Source: Rhodospirillales bacterium (lineage in GTDB: Bacteria > Pseudomonadota > Alphaproteobacteria > Rhodospirillales > JASLQF01). Taken from it: a stretch of 54,215 bases of DNA. The translations under genes were made by a program, and so were the position numbers. The notes under the pieces are model-generated. The model saw only the letters and a program-made list of their open reading frames with translations, was not told the origin of the DNA and ran no database searches. The stretch is taken from NCBI GenBank assembly GCA_030744625.1, contig JASLQF010000044.1, positions 130,506 to 184,720 of the forward strand. The letters run 5' to 3'. This document shows positions 1-7,122 of the stretch, piece after piece. The stretch's first letter is position 1. Each line of letters starts with the position of its first letter.

Positions 1-1
1 T

Positions 2-358
2 CCCGACCGGGAGCGTAACCGCCAGATCGCCAATCGTGCCACCGCCCGTCGGACGACCCGTGACGCCGGGAAAGTGGACTTGCCGTCAAGAGCCCCGGAA
101 GTGCGCCGCGGAGTTTACTATTCCCTGGCCAGCTTCGCGCTCCTTGCCAATGCTGAAAAGCTGATACGCCGCAACGCCGGGCTTTCTCCGTCGCTGATGA
201 CGGCCCAGGTTAACGGCAAGAACGTCTACCGGGTCGTCGTCGGGCCGATCACCGGTTCGCAGGGAAAGGAGTTGCGCCACGAAATAGCCTCCGCCGGCTT
301 CCTGGACGCTTGGGCGCTGTGGGCCTCACCGCCCCAGATAGAGGGCGAGGCCGGTTAG
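2..358 (+). CDS. SPOR-domain protein, C-terminal part (5' end outside window)
   Basis: The reading frame is open from the first bases of the window to a TAG at 356-358, so this is the 3' end of a longer gene. The last ~80 residues (VYYSLASFALLANAEKL, then VYRVVVGPI) have the beta-alpha-beta pattern of a SPOR domain, which binds denuded peptidoglycan glycan strands in the periplasm. Such domains close RlpA-like lytic transglycosylases, FtsN-like proteins and DedD. The visible upstream stretch is Arg/Thr-rich linker. A GTG at 74 is an internal codon, not the likely start. The stop codon coincides with the left edge of an inserted palindromic element. I cannot say which SPOR family this is, because the catalytic part is missing. 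Confidence 0.75.
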   Translation, partial: PDRERNRQIANRATARRTTRDAGKVDLPSRAPEVRRGVYYSLASFALLANAEKLIRRNAGLSPSLMTAQVNGKNVYRVVVGPITGSQGKELRHEIASAGFLDAWALWASPPQIEGEAG

Positions 359-623
359 TGGCCCGCGTCAGCCAAATTGCACCCCTACGATCGCTTTTCC
401 CGTTTCCTCGGTAGGAGGGGGCGCGTAGGCGATGCGGGGTCATCGTCAAGCGCTTCCGACGCCCCGAGGGGACGGGAAAAGTGACCCTTCGGGCGGTCTT
501 GCGAGGCTTCCGGACGTCGTCGCGCGCCGCTTGTGGTGCACATACACCACGGCGCAACGCACTCCTAGCCGGAAACCTCGCAAGACCGTCGTAGGGGTGC
601 AATTTGGCTGACGCGGGCCACTA
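356..623. mobile_element. MITE-like palindromic element with 33-bp perfect terminal inverted repeats and TA duplication
   Basis: The ends 358-390 and 589-621 are perfect 33-bp inverted repeats. They are flanked by TA at 356-357 and 622-623, as expected for a TA target duplication (IS630/Tc1-mariner type, from family knowledge). Inside are two further inverted pairs: 395-411 with 464-480 (two mismatches) and 494-513 with 569-588 (one mismatch). A small hairpin 533-538/545-550 sits in the second. Folded, the element is a three-way junction. It encodes no transposase. Removing the element plus one TA restores GGT-TAG-ACG, so the SPOR gene keeps its stop codon with or without it. Confidence 0.75.
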
Positions 624-628
624 GACGC

Positions 629-657
629 AAAAAAGTGCCGGACCCAAGGGGGCCCGG
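629..657 (-). terminator. Rho-independent terminator of the MORN lipoprotein gene
   Basis: On the minus strand an 8-bp stem (650-657 with 638-645, one G-U pair) and a 4-base loop are followed after three bases by six T (629-634). It lies 150 bp beyond the stop codon of the minus-strand MORN gene and next to the palindromic element. Apart from a short repeated motif at 755-772, I see nothing else between 658 and 808. Confidence 0.6.
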
Positions 658-754
658 TAAGTTATTGGAGGAATTTCTTAGAAACCGCCGGCATTGGGGG
701 GCAAAGCAGGGCGGGTCCAAGAAAACATTCGCACATACCGTCACTCACCTGGAA

Positions 755-772
755 CTCAAACCTGCGTGAGCG
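755..772. repeat. 18-bp dispersed repeat, copy 1 (CTCAAAYCTGCGTGAGCG)
   Basis: This 18-mer recurs with one difference at 28111-28128. Both copies lie 36-55 bp downstream of the stop codon of a minus-strand gene. Each can form a small CTCA/TGAG hairpin. Function unknown. Confidence 0.45.
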
Positions 773-808
773 CTTCGTGAATGCCTGCGGATCGGGCGGG
801 GGCCTTTT

Positions 809-2446
809 TCATTCCGCCACATCGCCACGGAAGGTTCCTTCATAGCGGTCACCGCTGGCGAACGTAAACACTCCCTTGCCATGGCGCCGCCCATTCCGGA
901 AACTCCCCTCGTATTTGTTGCCGTTGGCGTACAAATACGTACCCGTGCCTTCGCGGCGGCCGTCTTCGAAATCGCCCTCGTAGCGGTCGCCGTTGGCGAA
1001 CACCAACACGCCCGTGCCATGGCGCTTGCCGTTCTCGAAGTTCCCTTCGTAGCGGTCGCCGTTGGCGAACAAGAACACCCCGCGACCCTGGCGCTTTCCG
1101 AACTGGAAGGAACCTTCGTGGCGGTCGCCGTTGGCGAAGGTGAAGACACCGTGCCCGTGGCGCTCTCCGTCGGCAAACTCTCCCTCGTAACGGTCGCCGT
1201 TGGCGAAATTAAACACCCCCTGGCCATGGCGCTTGCCGTTCTCGAAGTTCCCTTCGTAGCGGTCACCGTTGGCGAAGACGAATACTCCCTTGCCGTTCTC
1301 GAAGTCGCCTTCGTAGCGGTCACCGCTTGCGAAGACGAATACGCCATCGCCCTGGCGCTCGCCCTCCACGAAACCACCCTCATAGCGATCGCCGTTGGCG
1401 AAGCCGAACACGCCGTGGCCATGGCGCTTGCCGTTTCGGAACTCCCCTTCGTAGCGGTCGCCGTTGGCAAAGGAGAATATGCCCTTTCCCTGGCGCTCTC
1501 CGTCGACGAACTCCCCGTCGTAGCGATCGCCATTGGCGAATTCAAACTTTCCACGGCCATGCCGTTTGCCGTCCCGGAACTCTCCTTCGTAGCGGTCGCC
1601 CCCGGCGAACACGAAAACGCCTCGGCCGTGGCGCAGGCCGTCCTTGAAAACACCCTCGTAGCGGGTTCCGTCGGCATAAACATAGACGCCGGCCCCCTCG
1701 CGCCGACCGTCGATGAATTCCCCCTCGTAGCGGTCGCCGTTGGACAGCGCAAGAACGCCGCGGCCGTGGCGCTTCGCCCGCTCGAAGGCGCCATCGTATT
1801 GGTCGCCGTTGGCGAATTTGAAAACGCCCTTGCCGTGCCGCTCGCCGTCGTTGAATTCGCCCTCGTAACGGTCACCGTTGGCGAACACAAACACGCCCCG
1901 GCCATGGCGCCTGCCTCCCCGGAACTCGCCATGATACCTGTTGCCGTTGGCGTACTGGTAGACGCCGCCGCCCTCGCGCCGTCCCTCGACGAAATCGCCT
2001 TCGTAGCGTTCACCATTGGCGAAGGTGAATACGCCACGGCCGTGGCGCTGATTATCCTTGAACGTGCCTTCGTAGCGATCGCCGTTGGCGAAGGTGAAAA
2101 TGCCGCGGCCTTCTATCTTGCCGTTGGAAAGCTCACCCTCGTAGCGATTTCCGTTGTAAAAATTGATGGCGCCGTAAGTAAGATTGAGGCCTTGGCTGGA
2201 GGAGGCGGCGGTTTGGGCGGCCGAGGGTGTGGTGGGCTTTCCGGCGGTCTGCGTCGCGGGTGCGGCCGCGGCTTGCTGGGCGGGGGCAGGCGCCGGGGAC
2301 GGCGTCTGGCCGGGGACGGCGCAGGCGGCCAGGAATACGCCCAATGCGACCACCCACGGCCAGCGCACGGGCCACACGGGCCACACGGGCCACACGGGCC
2401 ATCGCCGCGTTTTCAATATCGGGGTACCGGCGAAACAATGTCCCAT
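809..2446 (-). CDS. MORN-repeat lipoprotein
   Basis: A 545-residue protein built almost entirely of MORN repeats. I count 19 units of about 23 residues (pattern RYEGxFxxGxRHGxGVFxFA) plus a final half unit. Repeat 13 is four residues short. The N-terminus has a hydrophobic segment ending in FLAAC, a plausible lipobox, so the protein is probably lipid-anchored and faces the periplasm or surface. The segment before it contains the tripeptide WPV repeated by a 9-bp tandem repeat (2367-2402). No other ATG exists in frame upstream of the repeats, but a GTG inside the WPV run is a possible alternative start, since no clear ribosome site precedes 2446. Bacterial MORN proteins are usually of unknown role; scaffolding or lipid binding is typical. 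It is transcribed alone and ends before a terminator at 629-657. Confidence 0.85.
   Translation of the reverse strand: MGHCFAGTPILKTRRWPVWPVWPVWPVRWPWVVALGVFLAACAVPGQTPSPAPAPAQQAAAAPATQTAGKPTTPSAAQTAASSSQGLNLTYGAINFYNGNRYEGELSNGKIEGRGIFTFANGDRYEGTFKDNQRHGRGVFTFANGERYEGDFVEGRREGGGVYQYANGNRYHGEFRGGRRHGRGVFVFANGDRYEGEFNDGERHGKGVFKFANGDQYDGAFERAKRHGRGVLALSNGDRYEGEFIDGRREGAGVYVYADGTRYEGVFKDGLRHGRGVFVFAGGDRYEGEFRDGKRHGRGKFEFANGDRYDGEFVDGERQGKGIFSFANGDRYEGEFRNGKRHGHGVFGFANGDRYEGGFVEGERQGDGVFVFASGDRYEGDFENGKGVFVFANGDRYEGNFENGKRHGQGVFNFANGDRYEGEFADGERHGHGVFTFANGDRHEGSFQFGKRQGRGVFLFANGDRYEGNFENGKRHGTGVLVFANGDRYEGDFEDGRREGTGTYLYANGNKYEGSFRNGRRHGKGVFTFASGDRYEGTFRGDVAE
2367..2402. repeat. Four 9-bp tandem repeats in the MORN signal-peptide region
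   Basis: The unit ACGGGCCAC occurs four times head to tail (last base of the fourth differs). On the minus strand it encodes Trp-Pro-Val repeats just before the hydrophobic core of the lipoprotein signal. The 9-bp unit keeps frame when copies are gained or lost. Confidence 0.8.
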
Positions 2447-2551
2447 GAAACAAGTTTAGCGCAGCCTTGGCGCAGTTGGTATGCCCTACTCCGCCATGGC
2501 GAAAACGGCGGGTACCGTCGGCGATCGTTCCCTGCCGGCGCGACGCGCCGG

Positions 2552-2914
2552 ATGGCGCGTTTAACCCTGGCCCGGTACCTGGCGTGGCCGATGGCCGCTC
2601 TCGCGGTCACGGCCTGCGGACCGGACAGCGGGCAGGTGCGCCTGTGCGAACGCGTCCTCCTGGAGGTCGAGGGGCTCCCCGACAGCGTGGAAATCGTCGA
2701 CCGCAGACAGGACGAGTCGGCCCCTCACACCGTGATATTGACGTTTCAGGCGGCCCTCAAGGACGGCAGGACGCGGCGCGGCCGCGGCGCCTGCCGGTTT
2801 GCGGGCGGCCGCTTCGACGAAGACCGGCTCGAACTCATCGGCGTCAGGACGGATTCGCATGGCGAGCTGTCGGCCGCCTCCACCGTATTCCTGCGCCGCA
2901 AGCTGGGATTATAA
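2552..2914 (+). CDS. Small putative lipoprotein, 120 aa
   Basis: I start this gene at the ATG at 2552 because it gives a short positively charged n-region, a hydrophobic stretch (WPMAALAV) and a VTAC lipobox with Cys at residue 22, i.e. a signal peptidase II signal. The mature part is about 100 residues, with a second Cys pair (LCERVLLEVEG and GACRFAGGRF) and a mix of charged and beta-prone segments. The frame is open far upstream (from 881), but that part is the antisense of the MORN repeats and is not expected to be coding. It lies 64 bp before livH on the same strand. I do not recognise the family. Confidence 0.65.
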   Translation: MARLTLARYLAWPMAALAVTACGPDSGQVRLCERVLLEVEGLPDSVEIVDRRQDESAPHTVILTFQAALKDGRTRRGRGACRFAGGRFDEDRLELIGVRTDSHGELSAASTVFLRRKLGL

Positions 2915-2978
2915 TCGCCGTCGGATCGGCAAGAGGACGCTCTTCCGTCGTTGCCCGTTCTTGGTAATTCTCCTCGGG

Positions 2979-3926
2979 ATGGTGGCCATCGACTACTTCG
3001 TTCAACAGCTCATAAACGGCGCCACCATCGGCTGCATTTATGCCTTGGTGGCCATGGGCTATACGCTGGTGCATGGCATCACTGGCCAGATAAATCTGGC
3101 CCACGGCGACATATTCATGATCGGCGCCTTCGGCGCCACCATCGCCGTTATCGGCCTGGGCATACTGGGGATCGGCGCCGCCCCCTGGGTTCTGCCCACC
3201 GCCCTGGTCGCCGCCATCGCCTTCAACATGGTCTACGGCTGGTCGGTAAACAGAATGATCTACCGTCCCTTGCGCGTCGCGCCAGGGTACTCCGCCATCG
3301 TCGCGACGCTTGGCTTCGCCATCTTCCTTAGGGAGTACGTGCGCCTGCTGCACGGCGCTCGCAGCCTGTGGCTCGAGCAAACCCTGAAGGGGGGTCTCGA
3401 ATGGTCGCAACACGGCGACTTTGCCGTATTCCTCGGCTACACGGAGATATTCATTTTCCTCCTCACGGCGGTGGCGCTGACCGTCAGCTGGTTCGTCGTC
3501 GAGCGTACCCGTGTCGGGCGCGCCGGGCGCGCCATCGCCCAGGACGCCACCATGGCCACCCTCCTCGGCATCGATGCTGTACGGACATCGGCGGCCGTTT
3601 TTGTCCTCACCGCGTCCCTGGCCGCCGTCGCCGGGCTCATGGTGAGCGTCCATTACGGCGTCATCGATTTCTTCATGGGTTTCGTTTTCGGGCTCAAGGC
3701 TCTCACAGCGGCCATCATCGGCGGCATCGGCTCGCTGCCGGGAGCGGTGGTCGGAGGACTTCTCATCGGGTTGCTGGAAACCATGTGGTCGGCCTATTTC
3801 CAGATGATCTACCGGGACGTGGTGGTCTTCGGGATTCTGATCGCGGCGCTTGTGTTTCGGCCCGACGGCTTGTTCGGGCGGCCGCACGCCGAGCGGGCGC
3901 CGGGGCCCGGCCAACCGCGCCATTGA
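2979..3926 (+). CDS. Branched-chain amino acid ABC transporter permease, LivH type
   Basis: A 315-residue integral membrane protein with about eight hydrophobic segments. It opens with the LivH signature: an NGATIGCIYALVAMGYTLV helix and then GQINLAHGDIFMIGAF. The cytoplasmic loop VGRAGRAIAQD-ATMATLLGID is the EAA-like contact for the ATPase, and GGIGSLPGAVVGGLLIG near the C-terminus is typical of the family. Start chosen at the ATG at 2979, where homology begins; upstream codons are poor sequence. LivH normally works with LivM, two ATPases and a periplasmic binding protein. None of these is adjacent, so this copy is either an orphan or works with subunits elsewhere. The substrate cannot be told from sequence alone. 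Confidence 0.85.
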   Translation: MVAIDYFVQQLINGATIGCIYALVAMGYTLVHGITGQINLAHGDIFMIGAFGATIAVIGLGILGIGAAPWVLPTALVAAIAFNMVYGWSVNRMIYRPLRVAPGYSAIVATLGFAIFLREYVRLLHGARSLWLEQTLKGGLEWSQHGDFAVFLGYTEIFIFLLTAVALTVSWFVVERTRVGRAGRAIAQDATMATLLGIDAVRTSAAVFVLTASLAAVAGLMVSVHYGVIDFFMGFVFGLKALTAAIIGGIGSLPGAVVGGLLIGLLETMWSAYFQMIYRDVVVFGILIAALVFRPDGLFGRPHAERAPGPGQPRH

Positions 3927-4021
3927 GTGATACAAACGGTGCTCGGTACGAATGCATCGGATGGCCCCAAGGCTCGGGTTGTGCTAGTCTCGCGCGGCCA
4001 GAATGGGACGACGGGACAGCC

Positions 4022-5260
4022 ATGCCCGCGGACACTGTAGAAATCGACGAACCCGAGAGTGATCCGGACATCGGATCAATTTTCGATGCGCTGTCAACCT
4101 CCGTCCAGGAGTCCTCGGCGCTCCTCGATCGGGCGCTTCATGATTACTGGAAGGTTGGCCGCAACGTCATCCTGTTGTGGTCGCCAAAGCGCCAGGGCAT
4201 CGAAATCCTCGTCATCCCCCATTACGAGATCGCCAACTTCGCGTCCGGCACGCAACCGTCGCCGGAAAGCCTGGCGACAATGGGCCTGGCGGATGGCGCT
4301 ACCGCGTCAAACCTGATGGACAAGATTCTCGCCGGCCCCAAGCAGGTCAGCTCCGAGTATATGGGACAAGTCGCCGACATCTTGGGCTATGCGACCGAGG
4401 ATATCGACCTGCCCATCGTCCCGGGAGAAGACCTGAGCCTGCGCGTCATCGATTCCCTGGTAAAACGATACAGCCTGTCCTATGTCGATGACCGCGCCGT
4501 CGCGCTCTTCGACATCGTCGGCTTTTCCCTCCTCTCCCCGCTCGAGCAAGTGACCCAGCTGAACAGCCTGGCCTATTCCGTCAATGCCGCGCACAGCAAA
4601 ATGCTGAGCAAGAAAATAGACATCACTTTCGCGCGCAGCACGACGGGAGACGGCTTTTACGTCTGGAACCGGGACAGGAGTATCCAGGCCAACATCAACC
4701 TCTACCATTTCATGCACCTGGTGATGGCCGACAACGCCATCGCCACCAGCAAATCGAAGAGCAACGTGACGCCCCGCCTCAGGACCTGTTTCCACGTCGG
4801 CGGGCACTACGAGTTCTACCAGTCCGAAGGCCTGAGCCCGACGATCTACAGCTACATCGTCGGCGACGTCACCATCGAGCTGGCCCGCATGATCGACAAG
4901 GCCATCCCCGGTCAGGTAATGGTCGGCGATTTCCTGGTCTCCACGCTCGACCAGAAGACGGAGAAAATCCGCAAGATCGGCACCGTCGAGTTCCTGGAAA
5001 GGACCCAGAAAACGCTTTCCAACCTCAAGGGGCTCGTCCTTTCCGGCGACGCCGTGGACTCCATCAATTGCTACCTTACCGGCGACAGGAAGGACGACGG
5101 CTCCTTTTCCATCAAAAAATACCTGGTCACCGACAAGCACGACCTCACCCGCAACGTGTACAACGCCAAGATCAACATTTACCGGGAAAACGCGGCGCCG
5201 ATATTCGTCGGCGTCCAGGACCAGGAACTCAAGCACCTGGAATTCGCCGCTACCGATTAG
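4022..5260 (+). CDS. Divergent class III nucleotide-cyclase-homology protein, 412 aa
   Basis: The C-terminal half resembles a class III cyclase catalytic domain. It has a first metal-site strand (ALFDIVGFS), a second acidic turn (TTGDGFYVW) and a late segment IVGDVTIELARM. The last corresponds to the canonical GDTVNVAARM but with the transition-state Asn replaced by Ile, while the Arg is kept. The first ~155 residues (acidic, with LLDRALHDYWKVGRNVILLW) match no family I know. There is no membrane segment or signal peptide, so the protein is cytosolic. It may be an inactive or altered cyclase used for nucleotide sensing or dimerisation. Start at the ATG at 4022, 96 bp after livH; a link to LivH is possible but unproven. 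Confidence 0.6.
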   Translation: MPADTVEIDEPESDPDIGSIFDALSTSVQESSALLDRALHDYWKVGRNVILLWSPKRQGIEILVIPHYEIANFASGTQPSPESLATMGLADGATASNLMDKILAGPKQVSSEYMGQVADILGYATEDIDLPIVPGEDLSLRVIDSLVKRYSLSYVDDRAVALFDIVGFSLLSPLEQVTQLNSLAYSVNAAHSKMLSKKIDITFARSTTGDGFYVWNRDRSIQANINLYHFMHLVMADNAIATSKSKSNVTPRLRTCFHVGGHYEFYQSEGLSPTIYSYIVGDVTIELARMIDKAIPGQVMVGDFLVSTLDQKTEKIRKIGTVEFLERTQKTLSNLKGLVLSGDAVDSINCYLTGDRKDDGSFSIKKYLVTDKHDLTRNVYNAKINIYRENAAPIFVGVQDQELKHLEFAATD

Positions 5261-5494
5261 CCGGCGCCGGATCGCGGTTACGCCGCCGTCGATGACGCGT
5301 CGGTCGAGGCGGAGATCGTGTGAGCGGCCGGCTACCGCCACGGCAATTGACGAAGCCATCATTCTAATTAGGTGTAATCCTGAACGATTAGGGGATTCCC
5401 TTGAACTTTTGTCGGAAATATGCAATAACTGTCTGAAAATAAAAATAGAAGTTAATTCCTTGGTCAAGGCGCGCGAGGGTAGGAGAATCCGGAA
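5261..5494. promoter_or_regulatory. AT-rich intergenic region, probable promoter of the small membrane protein gene
   Basis: This stretch is clearly richer in A+T than its surroundings from 5350 to 5465. TTGAAC at 5401-5406 lies 17 bp before AATAAC (5424-5429), a weak -35/-10 candidate. AGGAG near 5480 is a good ribosome site for the gene at 5495. No other structure is evident. Confidence 0.3.
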
Positions 5495-5764
5495 ATGGGG
5501 AGAGCTATCAGCATGGCGCCCAGCTCCGTAGACGCGAAAAGAAAGCTCGAGGAAGCCAAAAGGCATCTTGAGCAGCTCAAGGGTGAGGAAGAGGCCCGCA
5601 TGCGCCGCGTCGCCCTGCGCAAAGGTCGGCGGGAGTTCCAACACAAGAAACTTAAAGGTCAATCGACTTGGTGGCTCAAGCCATTCTTGTCGACCGTCTC
5701 GATCGTCGGCGTATTGATCTTGATCGCCTGGTATTGGCCCCTGGTACAAAAGTTTCTCCAGTAG
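5495..5764 (+). CDS. Small coiled-coil, single-pass membrane protein, 89 aa
   Basis: Residues ~12-45 are a highly charged helix (KRKLEEAKRHLEQLKGEEEA), a likely short coiled coil. A single C-terminal hydrophobic segment (FLSTVSIVGVLILIAWYW) follows, giving a tail-anchored topology. AGGAG precedes the ATG at 5495 at normal distance. A second ATG six codons later is possible. I do not recognise the family. It stands alone between the cyclase-like gene and DUF2336. Confidence 0.6.
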   Translation: MGRAISMAPSSVDAKRKLEEAKRHLEQLKGEEEARMRRVALRKGRREFQHKKLKGQSTWWLKPFLSTVSIVGVLILIAWYWPLVQKFLQ

Positions 5765-5964
5765 GTTCCATGCCCCCTCGAAGCCGGCGGTTGCCGCGGC
5801 TGACGGGCCGCCGATGGCACAGGCACCTTATACCGGGAGGGAACCATTACCGGCCCTAATCGGTGATGACTCCTTTGTCCGGTTTGCTCTACACTCGCCG
5901 CGCCGTTAGGGAAATCCCGAGACGGCAAGCCGGTGTTGCGACCGGGAGGCTTTAAAAGGAGACA

Positions 5965-7122
5965 ATGGCAGCCATGATTCAGTCGGCCGCTAAGGATAGT
6001 TCCGTGGATACCGATGCCCTCCTTCAACTCGCCCGCGACAAATCGTCGGCAGGCCGAAAGGTCCTCGGCGAAACCATTGCCGACCTGTTCCTCGGCAACG
6101 TCAGGGCGTTGTCGGAGCGCGAAAGGACCCTGATGTTCGACATCCTGCATCAGGTTGTCCATGACATCGAAATGACCATCCGCCAAACCATCAGCAATCA
6201 GATAGCCACCTTACCGGACACGCCGCCCGAACTCGCCGTGATACTGGCCAACGATGATGTCGAGGTCGCCTATCCGATCCTCACCCAAAGCGAGGTACTG
6301 CAGGACGCGCAGCTCATCGAGACCATCCGCCATCGCACCCTTGAACATCAGATGGCCATCGCCATCCGGCACACCGTCTCCGTGGACGTATCCGACGCCT
6401 TGGTCGAGACCGGCAGCGAGGACGTCATCCGCACCCTCCTGGAGAACTCTGGGGCGCGGATTTCGCAAGCCACCATGGAGTATCTCGTCGAGGAATCTTC
6501 GCGGCTCAACACCTTCCAGGAACCGATCCTGCGGCGTCACGACCTCGATCCGAATCTGGCCAAGCGCATGTTCATGTGGGTGTCGGCGGCGCTCCGCAAG
6601 TACATCGTCGAGAATTTCGATTTGGAAAAGTCGGTGGTCGACGATCTGCTGGAAAAGGCGGCGCTGCAGGAAGCAGGCGGAGAAACTCATTTCGGGACAC
6701 CGTCAAACAAGTCGGACGAATTGGTCGCCGAGCTGGCCGAGGAAAACGCGGTGACGCCGGAATTGTTGATTTCCGCCCTGCGCAACGGACAGGTGCATTT
6801 GTTCGTCTCCATGTTTCGGCGGCTCACCGAACTCCGCCACACGCTGGTCACCCGCATCCTCCTGGAGCCGGGCGGGGAAGGCCTGGCCATCGCCAGCAAG
6901 GCCGTCGGCATCGACAAGGAGAATTTCTCCCTTATCTTCTCCCTCAGCCGCAAGGTGAGGCCGGGTTCCGCCAAGCCCTTGCAACAACAAACCAAAGAGG
7001 CAACGGAATTTTACGACAGCATATCCGAGGTTGCCTCCAGGGGGGTCCTGCGGCATTGGCGGCGCGACGCGGACTACCTCGCCGCCATCCGCCAACTGGA
7101 ACTTACATCGAGGCATGGCTAA
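5965..7122 (+). CDS. DUF2336 domain-containing protein
   Basis: A 385-residue, all-helical, soluble protein. The stretch from about residue 20 to 200 has the HEAT-like layout of DUF2336: LSERERTLMFDILHQVV, then VEVAYPILTQSEVL and repeated aliphatic helices. The family is found mainly in Alphaproteobacteria, often beside two-component genes, and its biochemical role is not established. A strong AAAAGGAGA ribosome site precedes the ATG at 5965. Its 3' end overlaps the histidine kinase start by eight bases, so the two are translationally coupled. This suggests DUF2336 belongs to the same signalling unit. Confidence 0.8.
   Translation: MAAMIQSAAKDSSVDTDALLQLARDKSSAGRKVLGETIADLFLGNVRALSERERTLMFDILHQVVHDIEMTIRQTISNQIATLPDTPPELAVILANDDVEVAYPILTQSEVLQDAQLIETIRHRTLEHQMAIAIRHTVSVDVSDALVETGSEDVIRTLLENSGARISQATMEYLVEESSRLNTFQEPILRRHDLDPNLAKRMFMWVSAALRKYIVENFDLEKSVVDDLLEKAALQEAGGETHFGTPSNKSDELVAELAEENAVTPELLISALRNGQVHLFVSMFRRLTELRHTLVTRILLEPGGEGLAIASKAVGIDKENFSLIFSLSRKVRPGSAKPLQQQTKEATEFYDSISEVASRGVLRHWRRDADYLAAIRQLELTSRHG

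Noticed and set aside
745..2037. 430-residue minus-strand frame rich in Ser/Thr/Ala overlapping the MORN gene
   Set aside because: It is a shifted frame of the same repeat DNA with no domain or ribosome site.
809..2150. Regular repeats that could suggest a CRISPR array
   Set aside because: The units are head-to-tail coding repeats encoding MORN motifs, without unique spacers.
2467..2540. tRNA-like D-arm sequence (TTGGCGCAGTTGGTA)
   Set aside because: No matching anticodon stem, no T-loop (GTTCGA-type) and no acceptor pairing. Chance resemblance.
881..2551. Long plus-strand frame rich in VAVGE repeats continuing into the small lipoprotein
   Set aside because: It is the antisense of the MORN repeat array; its periodicity mirrors the 69-bp units. 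Only the part from 2552 has a signal peptide and non-repetitive protein sequence.
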